A stretch of DNA of 64,000 nt from Rhizobium sp. JAB6 (lineage in GTDB: Bacteria > Pseudomonadota > Alphaproteobacteria > Rhizobiales > Rhizobiaceae): assembly GCF_003024605.1 (NCBI RefSeq), contig NZ_PYJQ01000010.1, positions 372,001 to 436,000 on the forward strand, written 5' to 3'. The stretch's first letter is position 1, and each line of letters begins with the position of its first letter. Below are positions 51,801 through 59,517 of the stretch, piece by piece. The translations under genes were made by a program, and so were the position numbers. Below the pieces are notes generated by a model. The model worked only from the letters and a program-made list of their open reading frames with translations, did no database searches and was not told the origin of the DNA.

Positions 51801-54313
51801 ATCAGCAGAATCTGCCAGATGAGCGCCGCCAGCGGCTCCATGAAATACCAGCCGAGCACGGAGGCGAAGAACCAGGCGATCGGCGTCAGCGAGCGACGCA
51901 GATTGTCCATCATCTTCCAGCGTCCAAGGCCGGTGACGCCACGCTTCGGATTGAAGATATAAGGAAGGAGCTGCCAGTCGCCGCGAGCCCAGCGATGCTG
52001 GCGCGAGACCTCGACTTCGTAGCGGATCGGAAAGTCTTCGACCAGTTCGCAGTCGGTGACGAGGGCGCAGCGCGCCATCGAGCCTTCAAGCAAGTCGTGG
52101 CTGAGAACGGCGTTTTCGTCGATCTTGCCCTTCAGCGACGCTTCGAAGGCATCGACGTGATAGAGGCCCTTACCGGTGAATGTACCCTCTTCCACCAGAT
52201 CCTGGTAGACGTCGGACACGGCGAAAACGTAAGGGTCGAGACCGCGATTGACCGAGAAGACGCGCTGGAACACGGACGCATCCTTGCCCGTGGTCAAAGA
52301 GGGGGTGACGCGCGGCTGCAGTACGCCGTAGCCGCGCACGACGCGCTTGCTCTCGGGATCGAAAACCGGACGGTTGATCGGGTGGTGCAGCTTGCCGACG
52401 AGCTTTGTCACGGTATCGCGCACCAGGCGCGTATCCGAATCGAGCGTCATCACATACTGGACGTCCTTCGGCACGATGTTGGCACCAGGTAGGAAGGTGG
52501 TATCGCGGTCGCCGCGCAGCAGCATGTTCAGCTCGTGCAGCTTGCCGCGCTTGCGCTCCCAGCCCATCCATGCGCCTTCGGCCGGATTATAGAGGCGGCG
52601 GCGATGCAGCAGGTAGAAGCGCTGAATACCGTCCTCGTCGTAGCGGGCGGCGAGATTGGCGACCTCGCGGCGGGCGTAATCGAGGATTTCCAGATCGCGC
52701 TCGCTCTCTTCCTCCTGGCTGTCGGGCCAGTCGCTGAGCAGCGCGTAATAGACTTCCCCGCGCGGATTGGCGAGATAATGGACCTCGAGATTGCGCACGA
52801 GTTCGTCGACGCTGTCGCGATTGCCGATCAGCGTCGGCACGACGACCAGCGTACGAGCCTCTTGCGGAATGCCTTCCTTGAATTCGTAGCCGACCAGACG
52901 CGCCGGCGTCAGATACATAGTGACGAAGAAATTGAAGAGGCCGGTGGCGCCTTCCGACGCCGGCAGCGAGAACATCAGCAGCAAGAGGATGGTCTCTGCC
53001 CAGCCCATGCCGGCATGCAGCATGAAATAGCCGACCACGCCCAGCGCCACGATGGTCAGGAACAGCACCGGGGCTGCAATCGAGAGCCAGTTGAGCTTGC
53101 GCCACTGCCGCACGAAGCTGACCGAAAGAGGCACACGGTAGCCGATGGCCTTTTCCAGCTTCTGGGTCTGCTGGCCCATGATGAAATCGCCGATGTTCGG
53201 CTCGCGCGATTGCTCGTCACCCGATGCCCTGGCGGCTTCGGTCATCGCCATGGCAACCTGAGCGATTTCCATCTCGGTCTTGTCGGAACGGCGTGCGAGC
53301 TTTTCGATACGGCGGCGGTAGCTGTTGCGCGAGCCAGGATCGAGCTTGGCGTAGTCGGTCTCGTCCCAGAGCAGCTTGTCGACAGCGCTGACCTCTTCGA
53401 CCCAGACGGACCAGTCGGTATCGTCGATCAGGCGCAGGCTCTTGATGATGTTGCCCATCGTCACATTGCCGGATGACAGGCGATTGTGCTCGGCCATCAT
53501 GACGCTTTCGGCATCGGTGCCGGCCTCTGCAAGCCGCTTCTCAAGCCAGGTCACGGCGAGGCCCGACCTATGCGAGCCGTCGCGCAGGCGGTAGAGGAAC
53601 TGCGTGGCGAAGGTATTGTCCGAAGTATAGGGCTCGAGCGTCTTCAGGAACTCGGCGATCTTCGCGTCGTCGTTAAGACGGATCAGCTCATCGACCGCCG
53701 CATTCGCCTTCTTGCGGGTAATGCGGCTCTGCTCGACACGGCTCGAAATGCGGCGCAGGTTTTCGACCAGGATATAGCGTACCAGCGAAGGAACGGCCCA
53801 AAGCTCGCCGATCTTCAGCATCTCCACCGACTGGAAACCTTCCACGAGCGCCAGCAGACCCTGATTGGATACCGTGCTGTGGGTATGGGCGACATAGAGC
53901 CAGGCGAGCGCCATCGCGCGCGGCATTACCATGCCGTCGATGGTGATCGTCTGCAGCTGATCGTAGAATTTCTTGGGAAAATCGCGGCGGACTTCCTGAA
54001 TGGCCTCTTCGATGATGTAATGGTTGTCGAGCAGCCATTCGGCGGCCGGCGTGATCGATTCCCCGGCATCGACATCCGCATTGGCCGAGCGATAGACGCG
54101 CAGAATCTCTTTCTCGTTTTCCTTGTGCCGTGCGAAGAAATCGAAGGGCGCAAAGCCCGGCAGCTTGGTTTTCGCGCCGTCGCGGGCAAAGGCGGCCCCG
54201 CATTCCCTTATCTGCTCACTGGAGAAATAGGTGGCGCGGATCGCATCGTTATGATCGATCTGCTTGGCTTCAGAATCGCGCGGCGTAACGGTGAAGAGAT
54301 TTTGAGATGTCAT
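45803..54313 (-). CDS. ndvB: Cyclic beta-1,2-glucan synthase
   Basis: A 2836-residue inner-membrane enzyme (chvB/cgs in relatives) that starts on itself, elongates, sets the length of and cyclises beta-1,2-glucan from UDP-glucose. The length matches S. meliloti NdvB closely. Membrane segments lie near residues 410-470 and 820-1000. The GT84 glycosyltransferase domain between them has the DSD motif (MTLDSDTRL, about 623) and R/QxxRW (RQHRWARGDW, about 774). A long middle part precedes the C-terminal GH94-type phosphorylase domain with GGDWNDGMNRVG (about 2531), which controls chain length. The ATG at 54313 is preferred over a TTG seven codons upstream. No stop or frameshift was noticed over the 8.5 kb. 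Confidence 0.97.
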   Translation of the reverse strand: MTSQNLFTVTPRDSEAKQIDHNDAIRATYFSSEQIRECGAAFARDGAKTKLPGFAPFDFFARHKENEKEILRVYRSANADVDAGESITPAAEWLLDNHYIIEEAIQEVRRDFPKKFYDQLQTITIDGMVMPRAMALAWLYVAHTHSTVSNQGLLALVEGFQSVEMLKIGELWAVPSLVRYILVENLRRISSRVEQSRITRKKANAAVDELIRLNDDAKIAEFLKTLEPYTSDNTFATQFLYRLRDGSHRSGLAVTWLEKRLAEAGTDAESVMMAEHNRLSSGNVTMGNIIKSLRLIDDTDWSVWVEEVSAVDKLLWDETDYAKLDPGSRNSYRRRIEKLARRSDKTEMEIAQVAMAMTEAARASGDEQSREPNIGDFIMGQQTQKLEKAIGYRVPLSVSFVRQWRKLNWLSIAAPVLFLTIVALGVVGYFMLHAGMGWAETILLLLMFSLPASEGATGLFNFFVTMYLTPARLVGYEFKEGIPQEARTLVVVPTLIGNRDSVDELVRNLEVHYLANPRGEVYYALLSDWPDSQEEESERDLEILDYARREVANLAARYDEDGIQRFYLLHRRRLYNPAEGAWMGWERKRGKLHELNMLLRGDRDTTFLPGANIVPKDVQYVMTLDSDTRLVRDTVTKLVGKLHHPINRPVFDPESKRVVRGYGVLQPRVTPSLTTGKDASVFQRVFSVNRGLDPYVFAVSDVYQDLVEEGTFTGKGLYHVDAFEASLKGKIDENAVLSHDLLEGSMARCALVTDCELVEDFPIRYEVEVSRQHRWARGDWQLLPYIFNPKRGVTGLGRWKMMDNLRRSLTPIAWFFASVLGWYFMEPLAALIWQILLIFCLFVAPTLSLINGIIPRSSDIVARAHLYTVWSDIRAANAQVALRIVFIADAACIMADAIGRSLYRAFVSRKLMLQWRTAASAQAAAQTTILGHYRVMWHAPVLALLALAFASLSGDNAFFVGIPFALLWVLSPAIAWYVSQSAETEDRLEVPESVSFELRKIARRTWRYFETFVVEQQNHLPPDNVQQTPNAVVASRTSPTNIGVYLLSVISARHFGWTSFEETIDRMEKTMATVAKLEKFRGHLFNWYHTDTLKPMGARYVSAVDSGNFAGHLIAVSSACRMWAEAPSAHMQGNLDGIGDVAGILAETLGELPDDRKTVRPLRRRLEERIVGFQNALAAVKREHEFASIRVINLSVLAQDIQKLAANLDHEVKSTLSGEVLTWSQSLVKVCEGHIADSIFDLANVDSLRQRLAKLRDQMRELAFGMEYAFLYRPERRLLSIGFRVETNELDAACYDLLASEARLTSLFAIAKGDLPTEHWYRLGRQVVPVGSRGALVSWSGSMFEYLMPPLVMQERQGGILNQTNNLVVQEQMNYAKRLGSDIPWGISEAAFNARDHYMHYQYTNFGVPSLGLKRGLGQNAVIAPYASILASQYRPAAALENLQKLRKVGALGIYGFHDAVDFTPTRVPEGKKCAVVYNYYAHHHGMSIAAIANVAFNGRLRELFHADPVIEAAELLLQEKAPRDIPVMAAKHESDQPANIQEDMLRPEIRKIADPASQDRELAFLSNGHYSVMLTATGAGYSRWNGLTVSRWRADPTEDRWGTFIFLRDTASGQWWSATAEPRSIEGEKAKVAFSDEKVEYSKTVGDLTSDVECIVATEHDAEGRRVTLLNMGAEDRFIEVTSYLEPALASDDVDSGHPVFARMFVRTEIGNSGDVIRAERNKRDYNEPDMSIAHLVVDNAGSERRTEFETDRRKFLGRGRTLAEAAAFDPGATLSGTDGFTMDACLSLRRVVRVPAGKKVSVIFWTIAAPNREEVDKAVERYRNPDTFGIELTQAWTRTQMQMRHVGVTSQQAAAFQKLARYLVYPDMHLRADGATVQAGLHSQSALWPVTISGDFPIFTLRINDDIDLEIAREALMAAEYLRSRGINADLVIVNERAVEHAQDMQRELDKFVEHVRHNQGDGLRQNIFSVRKDQIENETYQEILAASRVIFHARNGKLVDQIARAATLFASKQSDETTPVNRLSVPVALQDSVFAAEPIEAQDDLDFWNGYGGFSKDGREYVVRLPGGQSTPHPWINVISNERFGFHVPAEGGGFTWSHNSRDYQLTPWTNDMVINRPGEALYVADLDSSKVMTPYAGLSRNAKVRFEARHGLGYSIFSSEEDGVALELTQTVDRERPVKLFRLRLRNNGAGSRRLRIYNYAEWVLGTNQNKTRPFILSTLDEETGALFANNPYSIDYFKRTAFMAASETHSSFSASRREFIGRHGTIQMPEAVVTAAALSNSTDLDGDPCGALAFDVTIAAGEQKEICFYMGDTATVEEARALVSEVRQADFEAVLAAGREFWNGFTGHVKISTPDKAMNNMINAWLPYQSLGCRIMARTAFYQSSGAFGFRDQLQDTLAFLVHKPELARNQILNAAQRQFREGDVQHWWLPGSGAGVRTHISDDVVWLAYAIDQYCTVTGDKSLLDEELAFVEGAALMPGTHDVFYQPTVSQDKVSVYEHAALALDLAIKRKGGNGLPLILGGDWNDGMNRVGIQGRGESVWLGWFLAGMLTAFLPYAEARGDKERVKRWSDHLPELRKALESAGWDGGHYRRGYFDDGSPLGSSENFECQIDSIAQSWNILSGEGDRARGEKAMDAVLDKLVDDENHIIRLFTPPFSKSARDPGYIKSYPPGVRENGGQYTHAATWVVMALAEMDRGDDAWHCFDMLNPINHARDRDQADIYRVEPYVVAADIYGEGQLTGRGGWTWYTGSAGWLYRVAVEGILGIRVKNGRLFVKPALPSNWDGFAADIELPSGNYRISVSKAPDATGYSVTINDRVVAHPEEGYPVEQ

Positions 54314-55162
54314 GGATTCGGGTTCTGGGTCCAAACAGAGTGAGTGGCATTGTCGCCTTTATCGTCTTTGCTCTGCCCGACACAAGAATTCACGCATTTG
54401 GACCCTTTTGCTTCGCTTCCCGGCGCGCGAAGGGGGTGAATTCGAAATGAAGGCTTAGAACAAACAAACAGAGGCGAAGATTTTCACGGAGCCGTTTTTA
54501 AGATCGTGGCGCTTTTTTTGCCACCATCTCGATTGGGGTGTCCGTGAAGCCGGATACGCGGCCAAATGATTCCGGCAGCGATCCGCACACGTCAGCGACA
54601 ATCGATCAAGGTCATGAGGCATTCTCCTTGGGCTGATTCATCCAGTTTCGGAAATTCAGCATGGTTCGGCATATTGAAACCTCAATATCCCGCAGAAGAT
54701 GAACTTAAACTGAACCCCCTCAAAAGATTCGCAAATTCCGCGTCAGAAAACTTGGCGTATCGAAGCCGCGCAGAATTGAGCGGCATACTAGCTGCCAGTG
54801 GCCATCCCGCCAAGCCGCGCCCCGTCTTCCCTGTCATGGCGGCGGAGCGATCCGCCTACATTCCTGAATGAGGGTAATAGTATGGAACCCTCTGGGCCGC
54901 CGAATGAAGACGCAACACTCGCTAATGCGAGCGTCCTTTCCTTGGGAGAAGTTTACTGTCTTCACGCGGCATATTCTATCGGCCGGGCAAATTTTCTTTG
55001 CCCGACGGAATGATGCCAGTGAAGGGAGACTGGAAGCTGCATAAGGGGGGAAAGCGGCCCATCTTGATCGGCCGATCCACAAGCTTCCCAAATTTCAAGA
55101 GATGGGCCGCATGGGCCTCAAATGAGCGGCAAAACCAAGCCGCCACCCGGTAAAACGTCGCC
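54314..55162. other. 849-bp spacer upstream of ndvB
   Basis: This must carry the ndvB promoter and leader. A possible 43-codon frame (54882-55013, plus strand) has GAGGG 7 nt before its ATG but no recognisable features. Hairpins occur at CTCGC-TAAT-GCGAG (around 54925) and CGGGCAAA-TTTTC-TTTGCCCG (54984-55004, perfect 8-bp stem). The latter could end a transcript from either direction or belong to a small RNA. No other gene is supported. Confidence 0.5.
54984..55004. terminator. Perfect hairpin in the ndvB upstream region
   Basis: CGGGCAAA (54984-54991), loop TTTTC, TTTGCCCG (54997-55004). The stem is 8 bp and intrinsic-terminator-like, but no T-run follows on either strand. Function inferred only from shape. 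Confidence 0.35.
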
Positions 55163-55321
55163 TTAGACGACGATGCCGCAAACAATTGCCGCGACGAAGA
55201 GGAACGCAGCCGAAAACAGGGCGACGTGAATCGCCGTTTGAATCTTTTGCCGCGTGTTCGCGACGCGCTTGGAACCATCGAACTGATTCACATGCGTATT
55301 CGAAATACCCAAATTCGCCAT
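55163..55321 (-). CDS. Small single-pass membrane protein, 52 residues
   Basis: An ATG with GGAGG upstream starts a 52-codon frame. The first 28 residues are polar (MANLGISNTHVNQFDGSKRV on) and the rest is one hydrophobic helix (HVALFSAAFLFVAAIVCGIVV) reaching the C-terminus, as in tail-anchored proteins. I do not recognise a named family. Its reading frame extends upstream, but the Shine-Dalgarno supports this start. Confidence 0.65.
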   Translation of the reverse strand: MANLGISNTHVNQFDGSKRVANTRQKIQTAIHVALFSAAFLFVAAIVCGIVV

Positions 55322-55478
55322 GTGTTGCCTCCGTTCGTTCTTATATGTTTTCCGGGCCACGCCCAGGACGAACATTCATACATTTCCTATCAAATAGGTA
55401 GAGATGAATTTCCGTCCAGGATACCAGCCGAGAAAAATTAAACCATTCACTGTGGCCCGAAAAATCGGCAACGCCTAT

Positions 55479-55667
55479 TCAGCAAAGAACGCGGCGGGCC
55501 CAAATCAAGCTGCGCTCGATGGCGCTGGTATCGACCGCCTGCTCTTCGGCAGGTCCAGTCTGGCGGCTGCTGCTTTCTTCACGAAGAGCGGCGGACCGTA
55601 CACCTTCCTGCTTCGCCGGGACTGGCGGATGAAGATAGCCCATGGTCATGCCACCCATGAAAAACAT
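55479..55667 (-). CDS. Small protein, 62 residues, unknown function
   Basis: An ATG with GGAGG 5 nt upstream starts a frame of 62 codons. The N-terminus is Met/Gly-rich (MFFMGGMTMGYLHPP) and the rest is charged with many Ser, Glu and Arg. There is no signal peptide or full membrane helix. It may belong with the small gene at 55163 on the same strand. The evidence is the ribosome-binding site and the open frame only. Confidence 0.42.
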   Translation of the reverse strand: MFFMGGMTMGYLHPPVPAKQEGVRSAALREESSSRQTGPAEEQAVDTSAIERSLIWARRVLC

Positions 55668-55830
55668 GCCTGCCTCCACTTAACGTCTGACCCCCTCATC
55701 GGGATCACGAAAGTTAACTGCCATTAACGAGATCATGACAGAATTGCGGCAGGTGTCAATAGTCTATACGATTGGTCGTGTTTAAGCGCAGCATTCGTTA
55801 ACGTGCGGCAGGGTGAGGCTGCCGCCTGCC

Positions 55831-55905
55831 AAGAGCAATACCAGCAAAAGTGCGAAGCGGTTTTGCGTCCGGAATTGCGTAGAATAGGGAGATAGAGCCG
55901 TCCGC
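55831..55905. repeat. Dispersed palindromic repeat before the peptide transporter operon end
   Basis: Begins AAGAGCAATACCAGCAAAAG, with the core GCGAAGCGGTTTTGCGTCCGGAATTGCG and a trailing GATAGAGCCG. It is related to the copy at 27271 (same order: AGAGCA, CCAG, AAAA, AGCGG, CGTCCG, ATAGAG). It lies 25 bp beyond the stop of the last ABC transporter gene, as a 3' extragenic element. Confidence 0.6.
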
Positions 55906-55929
55906 TAATCGAAGAAGAGCGGAAAAGTT

Positions 55930-56679
55930 CTAGCCCCGAACGAACCCCTTGCTGGCGACCATCAGATTGCGCGTATAGTCTTCCTTGACATCGCCCGCTG
56001 CCAGCTCCTGCGCCGTCAGCCTCTCGACGACCGCACCATTGCGCATGACGGCCAGCCGTTCGCACATATGGGTGACGACGCCGAGATCGTGGCTTACCAT
56101 GACGAATGTCAGATTGCGGTCCCTGCGCACCTGTTCGAGCAAATTCAGCACCTCGGCCTGCACGGAGGCATCGAGGGCCGAGGTCGGCTCGTCGAGCAGC
56201 AGGATCGACGGCTCCACGATCAGCGCGCGGGCAATGGCGACGCGCTGGCGCTGGCCGCCGGAGAGCTGGTGCGGATACCGGAAGCGGAAGCCCTTTCCGA
56301 GGCCGACTTCGTCCAGCGCTCTCGCGATACGCATTTCCGTGTCGCCGATCCCATGAATCGACAGAGGCTCCAGCAGCAGGCGGTCGATCGTCTGGCGTGG
56401 ATGCAAGGAGCCGTAAGGGTCCTGAAACACCATCTGCACCTGGCGATAGAAATTCTTGCTGCGCCTGGCGCCCTTCAGCTGCTCGCCGCCGACGCGGATC
56501 GTCCCGTCGGTCACGGGCGCAAGACCGGCGACAGCGCGCAGCAATGTCGACTTTCCGGAACCGGACTCGCCGACCAGGCCGAAGGATTCGCCCTTGTTGA
56601 CCTCGACGCCGACGGCATCGAGGGCGTAATAGCCATCATAGACGACGCTGAGACCATCAACCGCAAGTGCCGCCGTCAT
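55930..56679 (-). CDS. Peptide ABC transporter, ATP-binding protein (DppF/OppF-like)
   Basis: A 249-residue cassette. Walker A is GESGSGKST (about 38), the Q-loop is MVFQDPYGSLHPRQT, the signature LSGGQRQR, and Walker B LLLDEPTSALDASVQ, with His in VMVSHDL. The PYGSLHPR segment is typical of the OppF/DppF subclass. The ATG at 56679 overlaps the stop of the other ATPase gene (ATGA). It lacks the usual C-terminal peptide-transporter extension with Cys ligands, which is short here. Last gene of a six-gene operon. Confidence 0.93.
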   Translation of the reverse strand: MTAALAVDGLSVVYDGYYALDAVGVEVNKGESFGLVGESGSGKSTLLRAVAGLAPVTDGTIRVGGEQLKGARRSKNFYRQVQMVFQDPYGSLHPRQTIDRLLLEPLSIHGIGDTEMRIARALDEVGLGKGFRFRYPHQLSGGQRQRVAIARALIVEPSILLLDEPTSALDASVQAEVLNLLEQVRRDRNLTFVMVSHDLGVVTHMCERLAVMRNGAVVERLTAQELAAGDVKEDYTRNLMVASKGFVRG

Positions 56680-57509
56680 GCCGCCCACTCCGGCTTGCGG
56701 TCGAGCACCGGCAGCGGATGCCTGTTTTCACCGATGACGGGCATGCAGTTCAGCAGGCCGCGCGTATAGGGATGCTGCGCATTGTTCAATTCGGAAGCCT
56801 TGAGTTCTTCCACCACCTTACCCGCATACATGACGATCACGCGGTCGCAGAAGGACGAGACCAGCCGCAAGTCGTGCGACACAAAAATCAGCCCCATGCC
56901 ACGCTCGGAGACGAGCTTGTCCATGATCTTCAGCACATCGAGCTGGACGGTGACGTCGAGCGCGGAGGTCGGCTCGTCGGCGATCAGCAGCTCCGGGCCG
57001 GCGATCAGCATCATGGCGATCATCACGCGCTGGCCCATGCCACCGGAGACCTCGTGCGGATGCAGGTCGTAAACACGGCCGGGTTCACGGATCTGCACCG
57101 CTTCGAGCATGGCAAGAGCGCGGTCGCGCGCTTCGGCTTTGCTCACCTTTTCATGCGTGCGCAGCGTCTCGGTGATCTGCTTGCCGATGGTCATGACCGG
57201 ATCGAGCGAATATTTCGGATCCTGCAGCACCATGGCGATGCGCTTGCCGCGCAGCGACCGGCGCTCTTTGGCCGAGATCGACAGGAGGTCGGTGCCGCTG
57301 AAGTTCAGCCTGTCAGCCGTGACGATACCATGCGGCGGTGTCAGCCCCATGATGGCTCGGCCCGTCTGCGATTTGCCGGAGCCGCTCTCGCCGACGATGC
57401 CGAGCCGTTCGCGGCCGAGCGTGAACGACACGCCGCGCACGGCATCGATGACGCCCGTGCGCGTCGGATAGCGAACCCTCAGGTTCTCCACGGTCAAAAG
57501 TGTCGTCAT
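56676..57509 (-). CDS. Peptide ABC transporter, ATP-binding protein (DppD/OppD-like)
   Basis: A 277-residue cassette with Walker A GESGSGKSQ, where the usual final Thr/Ser position is Gln-shifted as in many OppD proteins (GSGKSQT). The Q-loop is MVLQDPKYSLDPVMTIGKQI, the signature VSGGMGQR, Walker B LLIADEPTSALDVTVQ. The C-terminal stretch HPYTRGLLNCMPVIGENRHPLPVL is the oligopeptide-transporter extension. Both ends overlap neighbours by 4 bp. Confidence 0.94.
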   Translation of the reverse strand: MTTLLTVENLRVRYPTRTGVIDAVRGVSFTLGRERLGIVGESGSGKSQTGRAIMGLTPPHGIVTADRLNFSGTDLLSISAKERRSLRGKRIAMVLQDPKYSLDPVMTIGKQITETLRTHEKVSKAEARDRALAMLEAVQIREPGRVYDLHPHEVSGGMGQRVMIAMMLIAGPELLIADEPTSALDVTVQLDVLKIMDKLVSERGMGLIFVSHDLRLVSSFCDRVIVMYAGKVVEELKASELNNAQHPYTRGLLNCMPVIGENRHPLPVLDRKPEWAA

Positions 57510-58432
57510 TGCCCGCTCTCCTTCGGATCGAGCGCATCGCGCAGGCCGTCGCCGAGCAGATTGAAGCCGAGGCTGACAATGAGGATCGCGATACCGGGCA
57601 TAGCCGCCACCCACCATTGATCGAGATAGTATTTGAAGCCGCTTGCGATCATCACGCCCCACTCGGGCAGCGGCGGCTGCGCACCAAGGCCAAGGAAACC
57701 GAGGCCGGCAGCCGTCAGGATGACGCCGGCCATGTCGAGGGTGACGCGGACGATCACCGAGGAGATGCAGAGCGGCATGACATGGCGGAAGATGATGCGC
57801 AACGGCGAGGCACCCATGAGCTGCACGGCGGCGATATAATCCGAACGCCGCACTGTCATCGTTTCGGCGCGCGCCAGACGGGCATAGGGCGGCCAGGAGG
57901 TGATGGCGATCGCGATGACCGCATTCTCGATGCCCGCGCCCAGCGCACCCGCAAAGGCAAGCGCCAGCACCAGTTTTGGGAAGGCGAGGAAGATATCGGT
58001 GATGCGCATCAGGATCACATCGACCCAGCCGCCAAGATAGCCCGACACCATGCCGATGATCAGCCCGATCGGCGCCGAGATGATCGCGACCAGAACAACG
58101 ATATAGAGCGTCCAGCGCGAACCGTAGATGAGGCGCGAGAGGATGTCGCGCCCGAGATCGTCGGTGCCGAGAAGATAACCCGGCGTACCGGGAGGCTTCA
58201 GATAGGCATTGGTCAGGTCGCCTATGACGGGCGAATGCGGGGCGATGACATCGGCAAATGCTGCGACCAGCACGAGCGCGATGATAATGAGCAACCCGAT
58301 CACAGCCAGGCGATTGGCGGAAAACTGCCGCCAGGTGACGTAGGCGCGCCCGAGTCTCGCCTGCCGGCGCGACTGTGGCCGGTCGGAGAGCAGCCAGTCC
58401 CTCAGGCTGGGTTGGGTGGTCTCGACTGTCAT
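57506..58432 (-). CDS. Peptide ABC transporter, permease (DppC-like)
   Basis: A 308-residue permease. The N-terminal OppC domain shows NRLAVIGLLIIIALVLVAAFADVIAPHSP. GTDDLGRDILSRLIYGSRWTL is the invariant DppC/OppC motif, and the EAA loop is RRSDYIAAVQLMGASPLRIIFRHVMP. Six membrane segments are visible. It overlaps the upstream permease gene and the downstream ATPase gene by 4 bp each. Confidence 0.95.
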   Translation of the reverse strand: MTVETTQPSLRDWLLSDRPQSRRQARLGRAYVTWRQFSANRLAVIGLLIIIALVLVAAFADVIAPHSPVIGDLTNAYLKPPGTPGYLLGTDDLGRDILSRLIYGSRWTLYIVVLVAIISAPIGLIIGMVSGYLGGWVDVILMRITDIFLAFPKLVLALAFAGALGAGIENAVIAIAITSWPPYARLARAETMTVRRSDYIAAVQLMGASPLRIIFRHVMPLCISSVIVRVTLDMAGVILTAAGLGFLGLGAQPPLPEWGVMIASGFKYYLDQWWVAAMPGIAILIVSLGFNLLGDGLRDALDPKESGQ

Positions 58433-59496
58433 TTACGTCGGGTCCTTGGGTCGAGCGTTCGATAGAGAAGGTCGGAAATGAGATTGATGCCGATGAAAAC
58501 CGTGCCGATGACGATAGTGCCGCCGAGAACGGCATTCATGTCGGCATTGCGCAGCGAGCTGGTGATGTAGAAGCCGATGCCCGGCCACGAGAAAACGATC
58601 TCCGTCAGCACGGACCCCTCGAGCAGCCCGGCATAGGAGAGCGCGATCACCGTGATCAGCGGCACGGCGGCGCTGCGCAGGGCATGCCCCCAGATCACCC
58701 GCGTTTCGGAAAGACCCTTGGCGCGGGCCGCCACAATATATTCCTGGCCCAGCTCGTTCAGCATGAAGCTGCGGGTCATCCGGCTGATATACGCAAGCGA
58801 GAAATAACCGAGCAGCGACGCCGGCAGGATGATGTGGCGGAAGACGTCCCAAAAGACGTCCCATTGCCCCTGCAGCGCACTGTCGAGCAGGAAGAAGCCT
58901 GTGACCGGCGTGAAAGTATATTCATAGGCGATGTCGATGCGGCCGGGATAAGCCACCCAGTTCAGCTTCGCATAGAAGATGACGAGGGAAACCATGGCCA
59001 ACCAGAAGACCGGCACCGAATAGCCGACGAGGCCGATCACGCGCACGATCTGGTCGATGATACTGTTGCGGCGCACGGCGGCAAGCACGCCGAAGGGAAC
59101 CCCGAATACGGCGCCGATGATCGTGCCGACCGTCGCAAGCTCCATCGTTGCGGGAAAGACGCGCCTGATGTCATCCATAACCGGATTGGTCGTCAGCACC
59201 GACGTGCCGAAATCGCCGCTCAGAGCGCTCACGAGATAGTAATAGAACTGCAGATAGAGCGGCTGATCGAGATGCATCTCGCGCCGCAAACGCTCCAATA
59301 TCTGCTGCGGCGCGTGATCGCCGGCAATCGCCAGCGCCGGATCGATCGGTATGACGCGCCCGATGAAGAAGGTGACGGCAAGTAGGCCGAGATAGGTGGT
59401 GACGGCCACGACCAGAAATCGCAGCAGCCCCATGAAGAATGGAGCGGCACGGCCCTTTTGGGGCCGCACCTGCATTTTTCGTTCGACGGTGCTCAA
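58429..59496 (-). CDS. Peptide ABC transporter, permease (DppB-like)
   Basis: A 355-residue permease. TM1 is followed by the DppB-type periplasmic segment (LERLRREMHLDQPLYLQFYYYL, GDFGTSV). The C-terminal transport domain has the EAA loop QEYIVAARAKGLSETRVIWGHALRSA and FSWPGIGFYITSSL. The start is TTG at 59496 with AGGA 8 nt upstream; ATG 59475 is an alternative. It pairs with the DppC-like permease. Confidence 0.94.
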   Translation of the reverse strand: MSTVERKMQVRPQKGRAAPFFMGLLRFLVVAVTTYLGLLAVTFFIGRVIPIDPALAIAGDHAPQQILERLRREMHLDQPLYLQFYYYLVSALSGDFGTSVLTTNPVMDDIRRVFPATMELATVGTIIGAVFGVPFGVLAAVRRNSIIDQIVRVIGLVGYSVPVFWLAMVSLVIFYAKLNWVAYPGRIDIAYEYTFTPVTGFFLLDSALQGQWDVFWDVFRHIILPASLLGYFSLAYISRMTRSFMLNELGQEYIVAARAKGLSETRVIWGHALRSAAVPLITVIALSYAGLLEGSVLTEIVFSWPGIGFYITSSLRNADMNAVLGGTIVIGTVFIGINLISDLLYRTLDPRTRRK

Positions 59497-59517
59497 AGAC
59501 CTAGTCCTGCCGGATCA

